From the NCBI GenBank assembly GCA_963853835.1, contig OY970830.1, positions 39,827,966-39,891,965 of the forward strand: a stretch of DNA of 64,000 bases. Direction: 5' to 3'. Below the pieces are notes generated by a model. That model searched no databases and had not been told where the DNA came from. It saw nothing but the letters and a program-made list of their open reading frames with translations. Both the position numbers and the translations under genes were made by a program. Below, in pieces: positions 47,132 to 58,445 of this stretch (its first letter is position 1; each line of letters opens with the position of its first letter). This stretch comes from Calendula officinalis. Its lineage: Eukaryota > Streptophyta > Magnoliopsida > Asterales > Asteraceae.

Positions 47132-48033
47132 TGTTAGAATTCGTGACTTAATCACCGATGATTAAACTGTCAGAATCGTAACCTTAATCATTGGTGATTA
47201 AAGTGTTAGATTTGTAATAGCCTAATCATCGATGATTAAACTGTCAGAATCGTAACCTTAATCATTGGTGATTAAAGTGTTAGATTTGTAATAGCTTAAT
47301 CATTGATGATTGAACTGTCAGATTCGTGGCAACTTAATCATTGGTGATTAAACTGCCGGACTCGTGACAGCTTAATCATAAGTGATTAAATTGTCAGAAT
47401 TTAGTGCCCACCGACACACATGTACGGGTATCATGGCCGATGATGCACGAGCCTATCGGGTCACACGCCGGGGGAATTCCTTTCCGATAACACTTAAATT
47501 AAGAGAGATAAATAAAGATGTTGGGAGAAATAAAAGTGGCTTTTATTTCATTGGACCATTTAATGGTCCAATGCATGTGAAGGAAAGCCACTACTTTTCT
47601 CCACATGCTTGCTTTAATTCTACTGGACCACTCTTTGGTCCAATGCATGTAGAGCTTTTCCACCCACCTCCACATGCTCTCTTATCTATATAAGAGAGAT
47701 GTGGGAGGTTGATTAGGGGTTAATGCAATTCGTTTTTCTCTCTAAAAATACAAGTGTTTGGTTACCGAAAATCTAAGAAGATTTCTTGAGCTTTTTCGGT
47801 GTCGGGTTAGCAACTTGGAAGGAATCGCTCACTCGGTGTGGATCAACGGTAGAGGGGAACGACTTCGTGACCTTCATCCATTTAAGAGTCCATCACCATT
47901 CTTGCGGGTGTCTTCGAGGGTATGATGTTCTCTTTCTCTTCTTTGTTGCACGATTTGGGTTTAGAGATTTGGTCATTGGTGGATCTTGGTGGTTAAATTA
48001 AAATTTTAAATTTACGTTTCCGCTGCGTTTTAA
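47132..48033 (+). repeat. Right LTR of the copia element, 3' truncated
   Basis: Starts TGTTAGAATTCG; homology to the left LTR stops after GCTGCGTTTTA at 48033. TATA box at 47687-47694. Confidence 0.93.
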
Positions 48034-49526
48034 CACTAAGCTAATCTCAACAAGGCCTCTCCTAAACGGGCCTCCTAGATTTTCAATCCCGAACCTGAGT
48101 ACATAGCAAAATACAAACATAGTACGTGAGACAAAAATTGCCTCGTGAGATACATGGGTTTTAGACCCGATAAACAAATAGTCACATAATGTCATTTATA
48201 TCATAATAATATTATTAATTTCATTTGGGTCACTTCATTTCTTTCATCATTGGCCAATGTCAAGATAATCGGAATGCCTCCAATCTATCAAGACCGTCAT
48301 ATCCACGGTAACCGGAATGCCTCCAATCTACCGGGACTCATAGGTATTGGGTAATCGGAATGCCTCCAATCTACCACTAACCTTAAGGAACCATAATAAC
48401 CGGAATGCCTCCAATCTATCATGGCCCTAGGGACGTCATAATCATCATCATCATTTATTATTTATCATCATGAGCTTATAGCTCCATCATTTCTTAATCA
48501 ATTAATCAATTCATCATCACATAAGCAATTCATTAGTAATCACATAATTGACTCAATTACTTGTAGACTCGATAAAACATGTAAACATAAAACATTTACT
48601 AACTATGTACTCAGTTTTGAAAGTTCACATGTACTCACCTTAGCAAATACTAGCTCAATTGTGTTCCTTGAACACCAAATCTTCACTTCCCAAACAACTT
48701 GTTGATCTCCAACCCTCTTGGTAGAAACCCTATTTCAATAACCATCACAAGGTTAACATAAATCATCACTAGCTAACCCATAACACCATTTTCCCCAATT
48801 TTTGGTGATATTCCAAACCCTATTTTTCATAAAACTCAAAACCACCATAGTTCCAAGTCACAATCCATTTCCCATGGTGAAACACTATGAATCTAAGTTA
48901 ACTAGCTTTATTTAACCATTTGAAGTAGTTCATCAAGCTAGGGTTAACAATAACCCAACCAAATTCCCCAAATTAAGCTCACAATACAAGGAGATAACAA
49001 GAATCATAAATCCTTACATTTGATGTTTAGATCCTTCAATAAGGTGAAGATTTGAGCAAGAAATCACCAAAAACTCCTCTTTCTCCTCCAAAAACGGCTC
49101 CAAGATCAAGTGGGTTTTGAAAATGAGGAAACCCTAGCTAAAACCCTCCTTTTATACTTCCTGCACGAATTAGCATTGCTAATCTTAAAATTCGCGTTGC
49201 TAAAAATCGCGGGTGCCCGAACTCGCAAAAGCTAAAATCAGGATTAGAGATCTCCAAAGTTTGCTGCTTGAAAATGCACTATTGGCCATCAATACTCGCA
49301 ATGCTAATCCTCGGATTAGAGATCTCTATAATTAGCTGGAACAAAAATGCACTTTTCCAACTTGGTGTTTTACCCAATCTTGACCCGTTTCGACTTTCAC
49401 AAGGGAATACACATATCAAACGATGTCCAAATGACACGAAACTAATTCCCACGTATTTTAAATGATTTATCCTTATTTATCATATTTTTACATAATTTAT
49501 TTATTTACAAAATTCGGGTCGTTACA
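48034..49526 (-). repeat. Gypsy-type LTR (family B), minus strand, truncated
   Basis: Read on the minus strand it starts TGTAACGACCCGAATTTTG at 49526. It has a TATA box (TATAAAAGG, at 49148-49156) and a transcribed part with a GTAAGGATT splice donor-like site near 49010. It is cut by the copia element at 48033. It holds four copies of GGAATGCCTCCAATCTA (plus strand) at 48272-48420, period about 43 bp. Confidence 0.75.
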
Positions 49527-50197
49527 GGGTCCTTTGTTAATATTGGGTTTTTTAAACCGACCCGCTCAACCCGATTCCTTATCAGGTCAGTTTTCGGGTT
49601 AGGATTCCTTACCTTTGTCGAGTTTCGGGTTGACCCGATTGAAGTTTAAGTATTTTTTATCCTTTAAAATTATGATATATCTACCATTAAATCGATGAAT
49701 TAGCACTTTAATCATTCAACAAAAATCAATAAATAATTAAAAGTGCTAAATAAAAACCCATAAAGTTCAATTTATTATATATATTTTTTTCATTTTTACC
49801 TAAAATTCCTAACTCAAGTGTAACCCAACCAACCCTATAGGGTCAATCCAACCAACCCGATTCCTTATCGGGTCTCGGTTTCGGGTTGGTATTTCTTAGC
49901 TCAAACCCGATGGACCGACCCGATAAGAGCTCTAACCAACCCGACAACCCGATGGGCACCCCTACCTATGGCGACGAAACACTTATAATAAAACTTTTCT
50001 TTAATCTAAAAAATATTTTCCGACGATACTTGTACATACGACATGTCGTCGCTACAGGTTATTCCTAGGGCAACGAAAATTTTAAGCTATTGCGACGAAA
50101 CTATGGCAACGACGTTATCACTGCGACTTGTCTTCTAGATAGGGTCGTCGCGATAGTTTGAAAATGATTAGCCGGGTGATTTCGCTATAGTCAGTGG

Positions 50198-50882
50198 CAG
50201 ATTCGTTATGGGTCCCGCAGTGGCACGGGACAGTACTCAAATTTTTCCCACATGGTAAATTTTCAGAATTTGTTTTGGTATTACGGTGCAGTGCTTCTAC
50301 CGGATTAAAAAACCTGTCAATAACACAAATCAATCTTAAAAAGAACTACAGTATTAACCAATAGTCCAAACTCAAACCCAAACAAAAATCTAAACCAAAT
50401 AAAAAAGTATCCAAATATGTGTCTTATAATACCCCTTTAACTCCGCCTTTTTAATACCCGCAAGAGTGCTACTGCTGATGCAAAGTTCTAGTTCCGTCTC
50501 TGGTTATAGTGTTAGCTTCACGTCACTTACATAAATGAAGAATTGAAACACAAGGCCGTACAAAGTACTATATATGCCGAAAGACAAGGCGGATATAGGA
50601 AAGTGATTAAACACGAACAACTCTATACAAGAACAATTTTTATCATTATGCAAATCAAATTGTTCAACTAGAAAAATAATAACAGAACACCAAAATTACA
50701 AAATTGATCGTGAAACAATAGCCATAAAATGTTGATGTGTCCGACAATAGCCTCGATCTTTGTCATTCGTAAATGACAAATTTCATGAATTTTGATCGAG
50801 TTATAAATATTGAAGATTTACAAAAGATCAATATACACACACATTAAAACTTACATATTTACCATTTAAAGATCCAAACAAA
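50198..50882. other. Intergenic, no gene seen
   Basis: Between the nested element and the calmodulin-like gene. Presumed 3' UTR of the latter at 50750-50882. Nothing else recognised. Confidence 0.55.
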
Positions 50883-51365
50883 TTACAATTTTAAGCCAAG
50901 TGAATCGGCTGCGGACCGAGCCATTATTCCTTGAAATTCTTTAAAACTAATGACACCATCGCCATCCGTATCGTAATCACGAACCATTGCCGATAGCTCA
51001 CGGTACGACAACGGTTGACCCATTTTCGACATTGACTTTGCCAACTCAGACGGTGTAATGAACCCACTTCCATCCCTATCAAATGATTTAAAAATCTCCA
51101 AAAGTTGGTTTTGATTTACTAAAATCTCTTCCGAGTTCATACATGACGACAAAGAATTTACCAATTCGTCAAATTCAACGGTCCCGCTTGAATCAGAATC
51201 CATGTTTGCGAAAAGTTTGTTGATTTGATCGCCGGAGGGTTTGAGGCCGAGAGAACGGAGGAGGGCCGCCACCTCGAGGTGGGTGAGGGACCCGTCTTTG
51301 TCAAGGTCAAATCGGGAGAATATTTCTCGAAGTTGTTGGAGTTGGTCGTCCGGCAATCTTGACAT
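50883..51365 (-). CDS. Calmodulin-like protein (CML15/16/18 type)
   Basis: Intronless, 160 residues, MSRLPDDQLQQLREIFSRFD... Four EF-hand loops: DLDKDGSLTHLE (about 20-31), DSDSSGTVEFDE (about 56-67), DRDGSGFITPSE (about 95-106) and DTDGDGVISFKE (about 131-142). All have acidic residues at positions 1, 3 and 12, so all four should bind Ca2+. The C-terminal MARSAADSLGL is typical of the Arabidopsis CML15/16/18 group (from memory). A cytosolic or nuclear Ca2+ sensor; the partner is unknown. No lipidation site is seen. The upstream 150 bp are rich in GGTGG, and no TATA box is obvious. Confidence 0.95.
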   Translation of the reverse strand: MSRLPDDQLQQLREIFSRFDLDKDGSLTHLEVAALLRSLGLKPSGDQINKLFANMDSDSSGTVEFDELVNSLSSCMNSEEILVNQNQLLEIFKSFDRDGSGFITPSELAKSMSKMGQPLSYRELSAMVRDYDTDGDGVISFKEFQGIMARSAADSLGLKL

Positions 51366-51667
51366 GGTGGCGGATTGCAGCGGTGGTCGATGCCGGTGTT
51401 GATCTTTTTGGATATGTGGTGAAAATGATTTGATTAGATGGGTGGCGTTGTGAAGGTGGTTGTGTTGTTTAACGGTTGCAATATGGTGGGTGGTGGTTGT
51501 GGGTGGTAAAGCCTAAAGGGAATAACGTAGGAGGTATGCATGTATTCATTGAATCGTGGAGAATTATGCGGTAAATGATTACCGTAGAATAAGTTGTGAT
51601 TATATTTTCCTAAAACTGAATTATAAATCTTTTTGTCATCTATAAAAGAAAATATGAGTGCTATGAG

Positions 51668-52107
51668 CTCTCAAATCGTGCTATCGTTTCGTGTTTTTTG
51701 GTAACACGACACGACATGACACGGATTCGTCTTTCTCAACACGAAATAACACGACACGAAGTCGTGTTTTATTTTGTTAACACGAACACGACCCGATTAA
51801 AAAACGATAAACACGACAACACGAGATAAATAACATAAATATCAAATTTCTTACTTAGTACATGTTAAAAAACCGATAAACACGACAAACATGACAAAAA
51901 TATAACATGAATTTCTAAATGTTCCCAAAAACATAACTGTCGTGTCAATTTCGTGTTAATCTCTGAACACGAAAACGACACGACACGACTTCGTGTTTGT
52001 TTTACATGCCACGAACACGACACGAATTCAAATTTCGATTTCATTCCAATTTCGTTTCATTTCGTGTATTTATGTCGTGTCGTGCCAAGCTTTAAAGCAC
52101 TACTCAT
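51668..52107. mobile_element. hAT-like MITE of the ACACGACACGA family, copy 1
   Basis: Starts near CTCTCAAATCGTGCTATCG and is filled with AACACGACACGA and TCGTGTCGTG units in both orientations. Flanked by TATGAG-like sequence on both sides (51662-51667 and 52108-52113, approximate). The same family in opposite orientation is at 58446-58830. Confidence 0.6.
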
Positions 52108-52784
52108 TATGAGCCTATGATATTTTTCCTTAAATTGTTATTTTTACAATAAAGGAAAATAGTAAGAAGAAAAAAAAAGAATGTTTGAACGTACAGATTA
52201 ATCCAACCCGGCACATGATGTGTTATAAACGTTCTTAAAAAATTATGCGTCAGAAGACTATAATACTCATTTTAATTCATGAGTTTTTTCTCAATAAATG
52301 ACAAGAAAAGAAATGTCATGTCCAAGACATCGACCCGATCCGATAAAACCTATAACCAATTTATTTATTTATTTTATTTTTTTTGTATTGTTCATTTGAA
52401 GTTAAAACCTTACAAAACGATCCAATTCAATCCATCCATTGCATCTAATCGAAAAATACACACAAAAGTCAAACCATCCAACGGCCAGTATCACTATGCT
52501 CAAGTCATCCAAGGTTAAAACCAATTATTTAATTACACATTAGCAAAGCAATACATATAAAATTTGCATTAACCAAAAAAGTCAAATCTATTTAACATTA
52601 TTGTAAGCAATATGTTATTTTCATTTGGATTTCTTTAATCAAAATAATGTTGTACTAACAATAAAATAAACACAAATCCCATAGTCCTATCTGTACCACC
52701 TTAATTGCTAGTTTATTCCTAATCTTTTAACTAACCAAAGATATAGATCTCATCTCTCTGTCTCTCTCTCTAGACTGACCGGAG
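52108..52784 (+). other. Upstream region of the K+ channel gene
   Basis: AT-rich promoter and 5' UTR zone ending in a CT-rich stretch (52751-52775) typical of plant leaders. No gene is seen. Confidence 0.5.
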
Positions 52785-53133
52785 ATGAAAGAGATGTCAT
52801 CGGAAACCCGATCTCCGGTGCCATTGTTGTACCGGAGGCATTCGAGTGGGAATATCATGAACAACTTGGCTTCGGTATCAAGCAGTCTCTTGCCAGCTTT
52901 TGGAACCATTGTTGGTGGTGATTCACCTCCTCTTAAGAAATATGTCATTGCTCCTTATGATCGTCGATATCGGTAAGTTATCTTCACAAGTTATGATGGT
53001 TTACATCTTTAAAGGTTGTTCATGATGCATCAAAATGTGTATGTATTGCATGTTATGTTATCTTTGAAAATTGAAACCTCCAAAATAATTTCATGAAAAG
53101 ATTCTTGAACTTTTTTCTTGTTGTATCCTCTTA

Positions 53134-53536
53134 GCTGGTGTTTGTTTGCAGCTTAATGGAACCATTCAGCGCTTAATGCTGAATCATTCAGCATTCAGTG
53201 CGTTTGTTTAGCGCATCTGAATGAAGTATATGCTTAATGAGATAGCAAAAAGCTGCTGAATCATTCTTCCTTAGAACATATGCTGAATCATTAAACAGTC
53301 AGAATTCTTATAAAAAAGTTTCTCACAATAAAACCAAGTTTTATACAAAACCTCTTAATCATTCAGACCGTTGAATCATTCAGCGCTGAATCATTCAGCG
53401 CTGAATCATTCAGCGCTGAATCATTCAGCGCTGAATCATTCAGCGCTGAATCATTCAGCGCTGAATCATTCAGCGCTGAATCATTCAGCGCTGAATCATT
53501 CAGCGCTGAATCATTTTGTTCTTATCAAACAACACC
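53134..53536. mobile_element. Harbinger-like MITE in channel intron 1
   Basis: Ends GCTGGTGTTTGTTTGC and CAAACAACACC with TTA at 53131-53133 and 53537-53539. The inside consists largely of AATCATTCAGC-type units, including the 15-bp minisatellite. Confidence 0.65.
53373..53515. repeat. 15-bp minisatellite, about 9.5 copies
   Basis: Unit GAATCATTCAGCGCT repeated without change. Each unit is near-palindromic (AGCGCTGAATC ATTCAGCGCT). The open frame MNHSALNHSAL is only the translation of the repeat. Confidence 0.95.
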
Positions 53537-53793
53537 TTAATCCCTTGGTGATAAGTGCAAGGCTTAAACTTGAAGAAAACAAGAAACTTTGAATTTTGGT
53601 AATTTCTTGTCTACGCATAAAGTAATTTTATAAATTTAAATTAAGATTATATTAATTAGGCATTAAATAACAAATACACTCATTAAATAACAATCTCCTC
53701 GAGTGACATTTTTTTAGATAATTATAAAAGATAAGAAAAATAAATCTCTTTTTCCAAAAACAACTTGTAAGACTTATATCTTTCTAAAATAAA

Positions 53794-54952
53794 GAGTTAA
53801 TTACAAGAATGGTCCCTGTGATTTGGTCAAATTGCATGTTTGGTCCCTGTGTTTGATTAAGTGCAGGCGCGGTACACAATGTATGCATTTTTGTGCACTC
53901 GTAGTCCCACCGCCCTAGCAGCGTTAAGTCAACTCCGTTAGTAAAGGGTAATTTGGTCATTTTGCATGTATGGTCCCACATGTTCTTCTTCTTCCCCTAT
54001 CTTCTTCCCCAAATAAAAACTTAACCCCTGTGCAGAAACCCTGTACACTCCTTTTCTCACTTTCGATTGCAGATCTAAAAACCCAAAATCTCTTTCTCCA
54101 TTTTCGCAACCGCACCCAAATATGAAAACCCTAATCATTGGTGTGGTTTCAAACGTCCTTCCTAACTTTTGGTTTTCTTAATTGGATTAGCCTTCATATT
54201 CACAGAACCAATTTAGTAAATTTCTAAGTTAATAACCAACTCCATATATTTTATCAATTTTTGAGTTAATTTCTTCGTCATAATCAATCCAAACTTCTCA
54301 AGCTTTTCACCACTATGTAAACAAAGATCATGTTTTGTTAAATTCCCATCAACAAAATACCCAGCCCCAGTCAAATTATCGACATCATACGATTGATGTA
54401 ACCGCCGGCGTGATTGTGGTCGATATCGGAAATTTCGTTATCTTGAACGGTATCAAATTAGATGGCAAAAAGATGGTTTGATTTACTATCGTTGTTAGTG
54501 AGATTGAAGAGACCAATGAAACTGACTGGGTGAGCTCCCGTCGAGCTCTCTCATTGGAGAAATGGCGAATGTTAAGCCATGGCCGCTGAGTACGATGGAG
54601 TCGGGATGTCTGCAATTCCGTTCTGGTTTTGCTTATTGTTCTTCCATTTTGGTTTTATAAGAGATTACTGGTGGATGCAATATTTAATTTGAGGATTGTG
54701 TGTTTTGGTTTGTGATTTAGGGTTTATGAATAAATTCAGGAAGATGACACAGAGAGAGAGTGAGGGGTGAGAACACATAAGCTAAATGATCAGAATACCC
54801 ACAACTAACGAAGGATATTTAATGCTGTTAGGGCGGAGGGATCACGAGTGCACAAAAATACATACAATGGGTACCACGCCTGCACTTAATGAAACACAAG
54901 GACCAAACGTGCAATTAGGCCAAAACACATGGACTATTCTTGCAATTAACTC
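53794..54952. mobile_element. Non-autonomous Mutator-like element in channel intron 1
   Basis: Inverted ends GAGTTAATTACAAGAATGG and CTATTCTTGCAATTAACTC, flanked by a perfect 9-bp duplication TAAAATAAA (53785-53793 and 54953-54961). Length 1159 bp. No transposase. The interior includes low-AT segments that could derive from captured host DNA (inference). Confidence 0.9.
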
Positions 54953-55894
54953 TAAAATAAAATGTCCGACTTTTTTTTTAGTGCGACTACATAAAAATGA
55001 TGTCAGGATTCCAACTAACGCATGTATTGTTTACTTAATTGACGATTGTAATTTTTGTCTTTTCAAAAAATACAAAAAGATTTTGAAAATCTCAAAAAAA
55101 TTAGTTTTTTCGGGAAAAAATTGCCGTCTTTTACAAAAAGATAAAAATATTCGAAAAACTAAAAAAAATAAAAACAGTTTTTTTTTTTCAATTTTTCAAG
55201 AAATTTTTATCTTTTTGAATAAGACAAAAGATCACATGAAATTATAGCTGTCAATCCAAGTCCCGCGAAAGTATAACTATCAGTCGTAGAAGGGAAATCC
55301 ATTAAATTTCATATAAGATACAACTATTAAATCAGTCACACAAAACAAGTAAGTCGCACAACAAATTCAACCTAAAAAAAATAGACACTTATCAAATTTT
55401 GTGTGGAGTCGCACTAGTCGAACACTCGCACGGTCTATTTTGGAAAGAACTGAAGGTGACGTCTTTTTGAGAATTCTGGATTTTACTAAATTTATTTTTG
55501 GAAAACTTTCGTTTTTCATTTAGTTTCTTACATATACAACGACCCAAATGGATTATAAAATATGTTATATAAACACATAATACGTTATTGAGGAACCTAG
55601 ACTATTACGATTTCATCCTCTAGATAAATATTGATTTGTAATATTAATACTATAAGAGAAATGGTATTGCTTCTTATACTATTTGTTCCTATTTCATCTT
55701 CCTACTCACAATAAGATGACATGTATATACTACTAATTTTATTTACTCATATCAACCCCTGATTTTGACATTTATATTTATCTAATGAGTAGGAAGATTG
55801 GTATGAGCAAATAGTCGGAAGCAATATTATTTCTCTAATATTAATGTGTATAATTTTTTTATTTGTTTTTTTTATATATTGAAACGGCAAATCT

Positions 55895-55995
55895 AATCTA
55901 CTCCTAATTACCCCATATGTCCACGACGGGACTCGAACTCCTGACCTTAAGATGGAGAGGCAAACTTCATACTAGGCCAAAAGCCTTTTGATAAC
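55895..55995 (-). mobile_element. tRNA-derived SINE-like fragment
   Basis: Minus strand: box A-like TTGGCCTAGTATGAAG (55965-55980) and box B GAGTTCGAGTCCC (55928-55940), preceded by CAAAAGGCTTTTGG. Related to the piece at 33.1 kb. Confidence 0.55.
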
Positions 55996-58445
55996 AGAAC
56001 CATAAATTAATTGCTACCAAATGTCTTGTAACCAATGGTGTAAGTCTCTAATATTGAAGATGTTTCCCATGTCAACGTGGTATCGCTTCAAGTTTCGCTT
56101 TTTACCATTATAATATATATTTAAGAGTAATTTAAAAGATGTGTTATGCTGTTAAAAAAAATAATTTAAATGCTAAAAATCATTATTCTCTAAAATATCA
56201 TATCAATAACCAATAAATAATAACATAGCAATAAAATATAACATTTTATCGAAGTGATGATTCATAAGAACAATAATTAATACATAACGAACTTTATATT
56301 AAAAACTGGCATAACTAGTCTCAGTATTTAGATTTTTTAGTAATCAGTATTTACCTTATCGAATATGTAATTGATGTAAGTCAAATATACAGTTAATGTA
56401 AATAGAACATGTAAAACCAATCTCAATCTTAGATCCTTTTTTTTTTGAACCACATACTCGATTTATATCAACTACATATTCAACTTACTTAAACCACATA
56501 TTTGACTTATTTAAGTTGCATATTCGCCTAAGGTAAATATTGGTTCCAAAAAAATATTGATTTTGTAGGTTTTATATAAGACACTATATTGAACTTTACC
56601 TAGATTAATATTGTAGTAACTGAATAAGCTTGTGTTTTGAAAGAATCACACTTTTAATACAATTAAACCAAACAACTGATAGCAAGTGAAAGACATTCGA
56701 AGTACGGGTCCAAAAGAAATTGCAACTGAACGAAGCCAGAGCAGGAGCAGTTATGAATGGTCCAATTCTCGGATAGAAAAAATTGGTCCCGTCATAAGAC
56801 TTATTTTTCTTTGAAGTAATAAAACAATTTGGTTATGAAACAAAGTTAGCTAATTAATTTTGCCATTTACATGCATATTGGTCAGCTTGGACTATGCATT
56901 ATCTTTAACGGGTGAAATGGCTTAACCTAAAAAAATCCAACTAGAAAGAAAGTAATAAAACAGATCGGAAGCCATGCATCCGGAATGTATTCGAACGCAA
57001 AAATTTCTCCCAAATTGATTTATTAAAGAAAGGTGTAGCTAGATTATTGTTGCAATTATCTACTTCTTTTCATCAAGTGTAAGACATGCATCAACTAATT
57101 TGTAAAATTAAATAAGTGACGATGACTTGTTTGACCTGTTTTAACATGTTACCTACCTGCCCATTTTGACATCCTAACTAGATTCTTGATACAAAAAATG
57201 GATGCAGGTGGTGGCAAGCATTTCTAGTGGTATTGGTTATATACTCTGCATGGTCATCCTTCTTTGAGTTAGCTTTCAAAAAAGTGGCTACTGGCTCTCT
57301 CCTATATGTCGATGTAATCGTTGACTTCTTTTTTGCTGCTGACATCATCTTAACTTTCTTCGTGGCCTACTTAGATAAGTCGACATATCTTCTCGTTGAC
57401 AATCATAAAAAGATAGCCACAAGGTATCCAAAACAAAATACATCCAAAAACATATTAATGTTGTGTTTTCTTAACCAAATCGTGTGTTAACTTTTTAGGT
57501 ATGTCACTCATATGATGTTCCCAATGGATGTAGCATCAACACTACCATTTCAAGCGATTTATAGACTCTTTACTGGTGAGTTGCATCGTTTTCGGGTTTC
57601 TTAATTTGCTTAGGCTATGGCGGTTAAGGCGTGTTAGCGAGCTTTTCTCAAGGTTCAAATTAATCTGTTGAATTTTTTATGAATGGTTTATATTAAATGT
57701 AATATGTTTTGGGATAAAAAGTACACTTATTTTCTGAAACAGGCTAGAGAAGGATACACGATTCAGCTATTTCGGGACCAGAACCCTCAAACTGATATGT
57801 GTTAGTATACTTTTACTTACGAGTTCCAATTTTGACACTTTTACTTACTTTTTAATCTATAGACCACAATAATTAGATTATACGCAGTAATACTTGTACT
57901 GTATGATATATGCATTAAAAGATGCGGTACACAAATTAGTTCCCTTTTAGTTATGAATGAAGGGTTTTTTTTAACGGGTAACTTAAAAGGAACGTGCTAA
58001 AAGTTACCCAAAATGTTATTTACATGCATAAAAACCTCTTAATGGCATTTGATTCACATAATTAGACCAATTGTGTACTTATGATTTGGATTATTTATTA
58101 CAGGTAACGCTTTTTGCAGTGCACTCAGCTGGGTGCTTTTACTACTGGATAGCGACTCATCATAAACCATCAGAGGATACATGGATCGGTTCTATTATTA
58201 ATAACTTTGAGGATAGAAGCATTTGGTTGGGATACACGTATTCAATGTATTGGTCAATTGTGACCCTTACAACAGTTGGTTATGGAGATTTGCACGCAGT
58301 AAATCCGGGGGAAAAGGTGTTCAATATCTTTTATATGTTGTTCAATATTGGCCTCACTGCTTATTTAATTGGTAACATGACCAATTTAATCGTTCATAGT
58401 GCTGTCAGAACTTTTATCATGGTAACTTTTCCTTCATTTTCTAAC

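Larger units (their letters stand above)
39516..48033 (+). mobile_element. Ty1-copia retrotransposon, non-functional
   Basis: Two LTRs about 0.9 kb long in direct orientation (constant offset 7623), PBS, gag-pol with breaks, and a purine-rich tract AAGTGGGAGT before the right LTR. The outer tips are both lost: the left LTR lacks its first about 7 bases (TGTTAGA) and the right LTR lacks its last about 20, so no target duplication can be read. The LTRs differ at five positions. Confidence 0.93.
36556..49526. mobile_element. Composite gypsy-type insertion with inward-facing LTR starts, apparent TSD GGGTC
   Basis: The left boundary is CGTAACACCTC after GGGTC (36551-36555); the right boundary is GGTCGTTACA before GGGTC (49527-49531). 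The left part reads as a plus-strand gypsy LTR, leader and gag start. The right part reads as a minus-strand LTR of another family. A Ty1-copia element occupies the middle. A single ordinary insertion cannot give this arrangement, so it is rearranged or the duplication is a coincidence. Confidence 0.55.
36472..49964. mobile_element. hAT MITE, split by an LTR insertion
   Basis: Left end TAGGGTGCCCA at 36472, right end TGGGCACCCCTA ending at 49964. Flanks are CCTATGC (36465-36471) and CCTATGGC (49965-49972), a duplication with one indel. Its own sequence is 36472-36555 and 49527-49964, rich in ACCCGACCC / GGGTCGGGT units. The rest is inserted DNA. Confidence 0.7.
36230..50165. mobile_element. 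Outer CACTA-like remnant, split by nested insertions
   Basis: The left piece (36230-36471) and right piece (49965-50165) share the palindromic unit CGACATGTCGTCGC and its variants, followed by TACA or ATAG. This unit is typical of the subterminal zones of plant CACTA elements. The two pieces are separated by a hAT MITE insertion and its contents. No clear CACTA terminus was found on the left; on the right CTATAGTCAGTGG (about 50185-50197) might be an altered end. Confidence 0.5.

Noticed and set aside
53373..53515. CRISPR-like array of repeats
   Set aside because: No spacers; a contiguous minisatellite in a plant genome.
53371..53592. MNHSALNHSAL repeat protein
   Set aside because: Translation of the 15-bp minisatellite inside a MITE.
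54385..54615. Minus-strand 76-aa open frame inside the Mutator-like element
   Set aside because: No recognisable domain; position inside a non-autonomous transposon.
57573..57614. A 38-bp GT-AG intron explaining the channel frame break
   Set aside because: Below plant minimum intron length, and removing it deletes conserved residues without restoring the frame.
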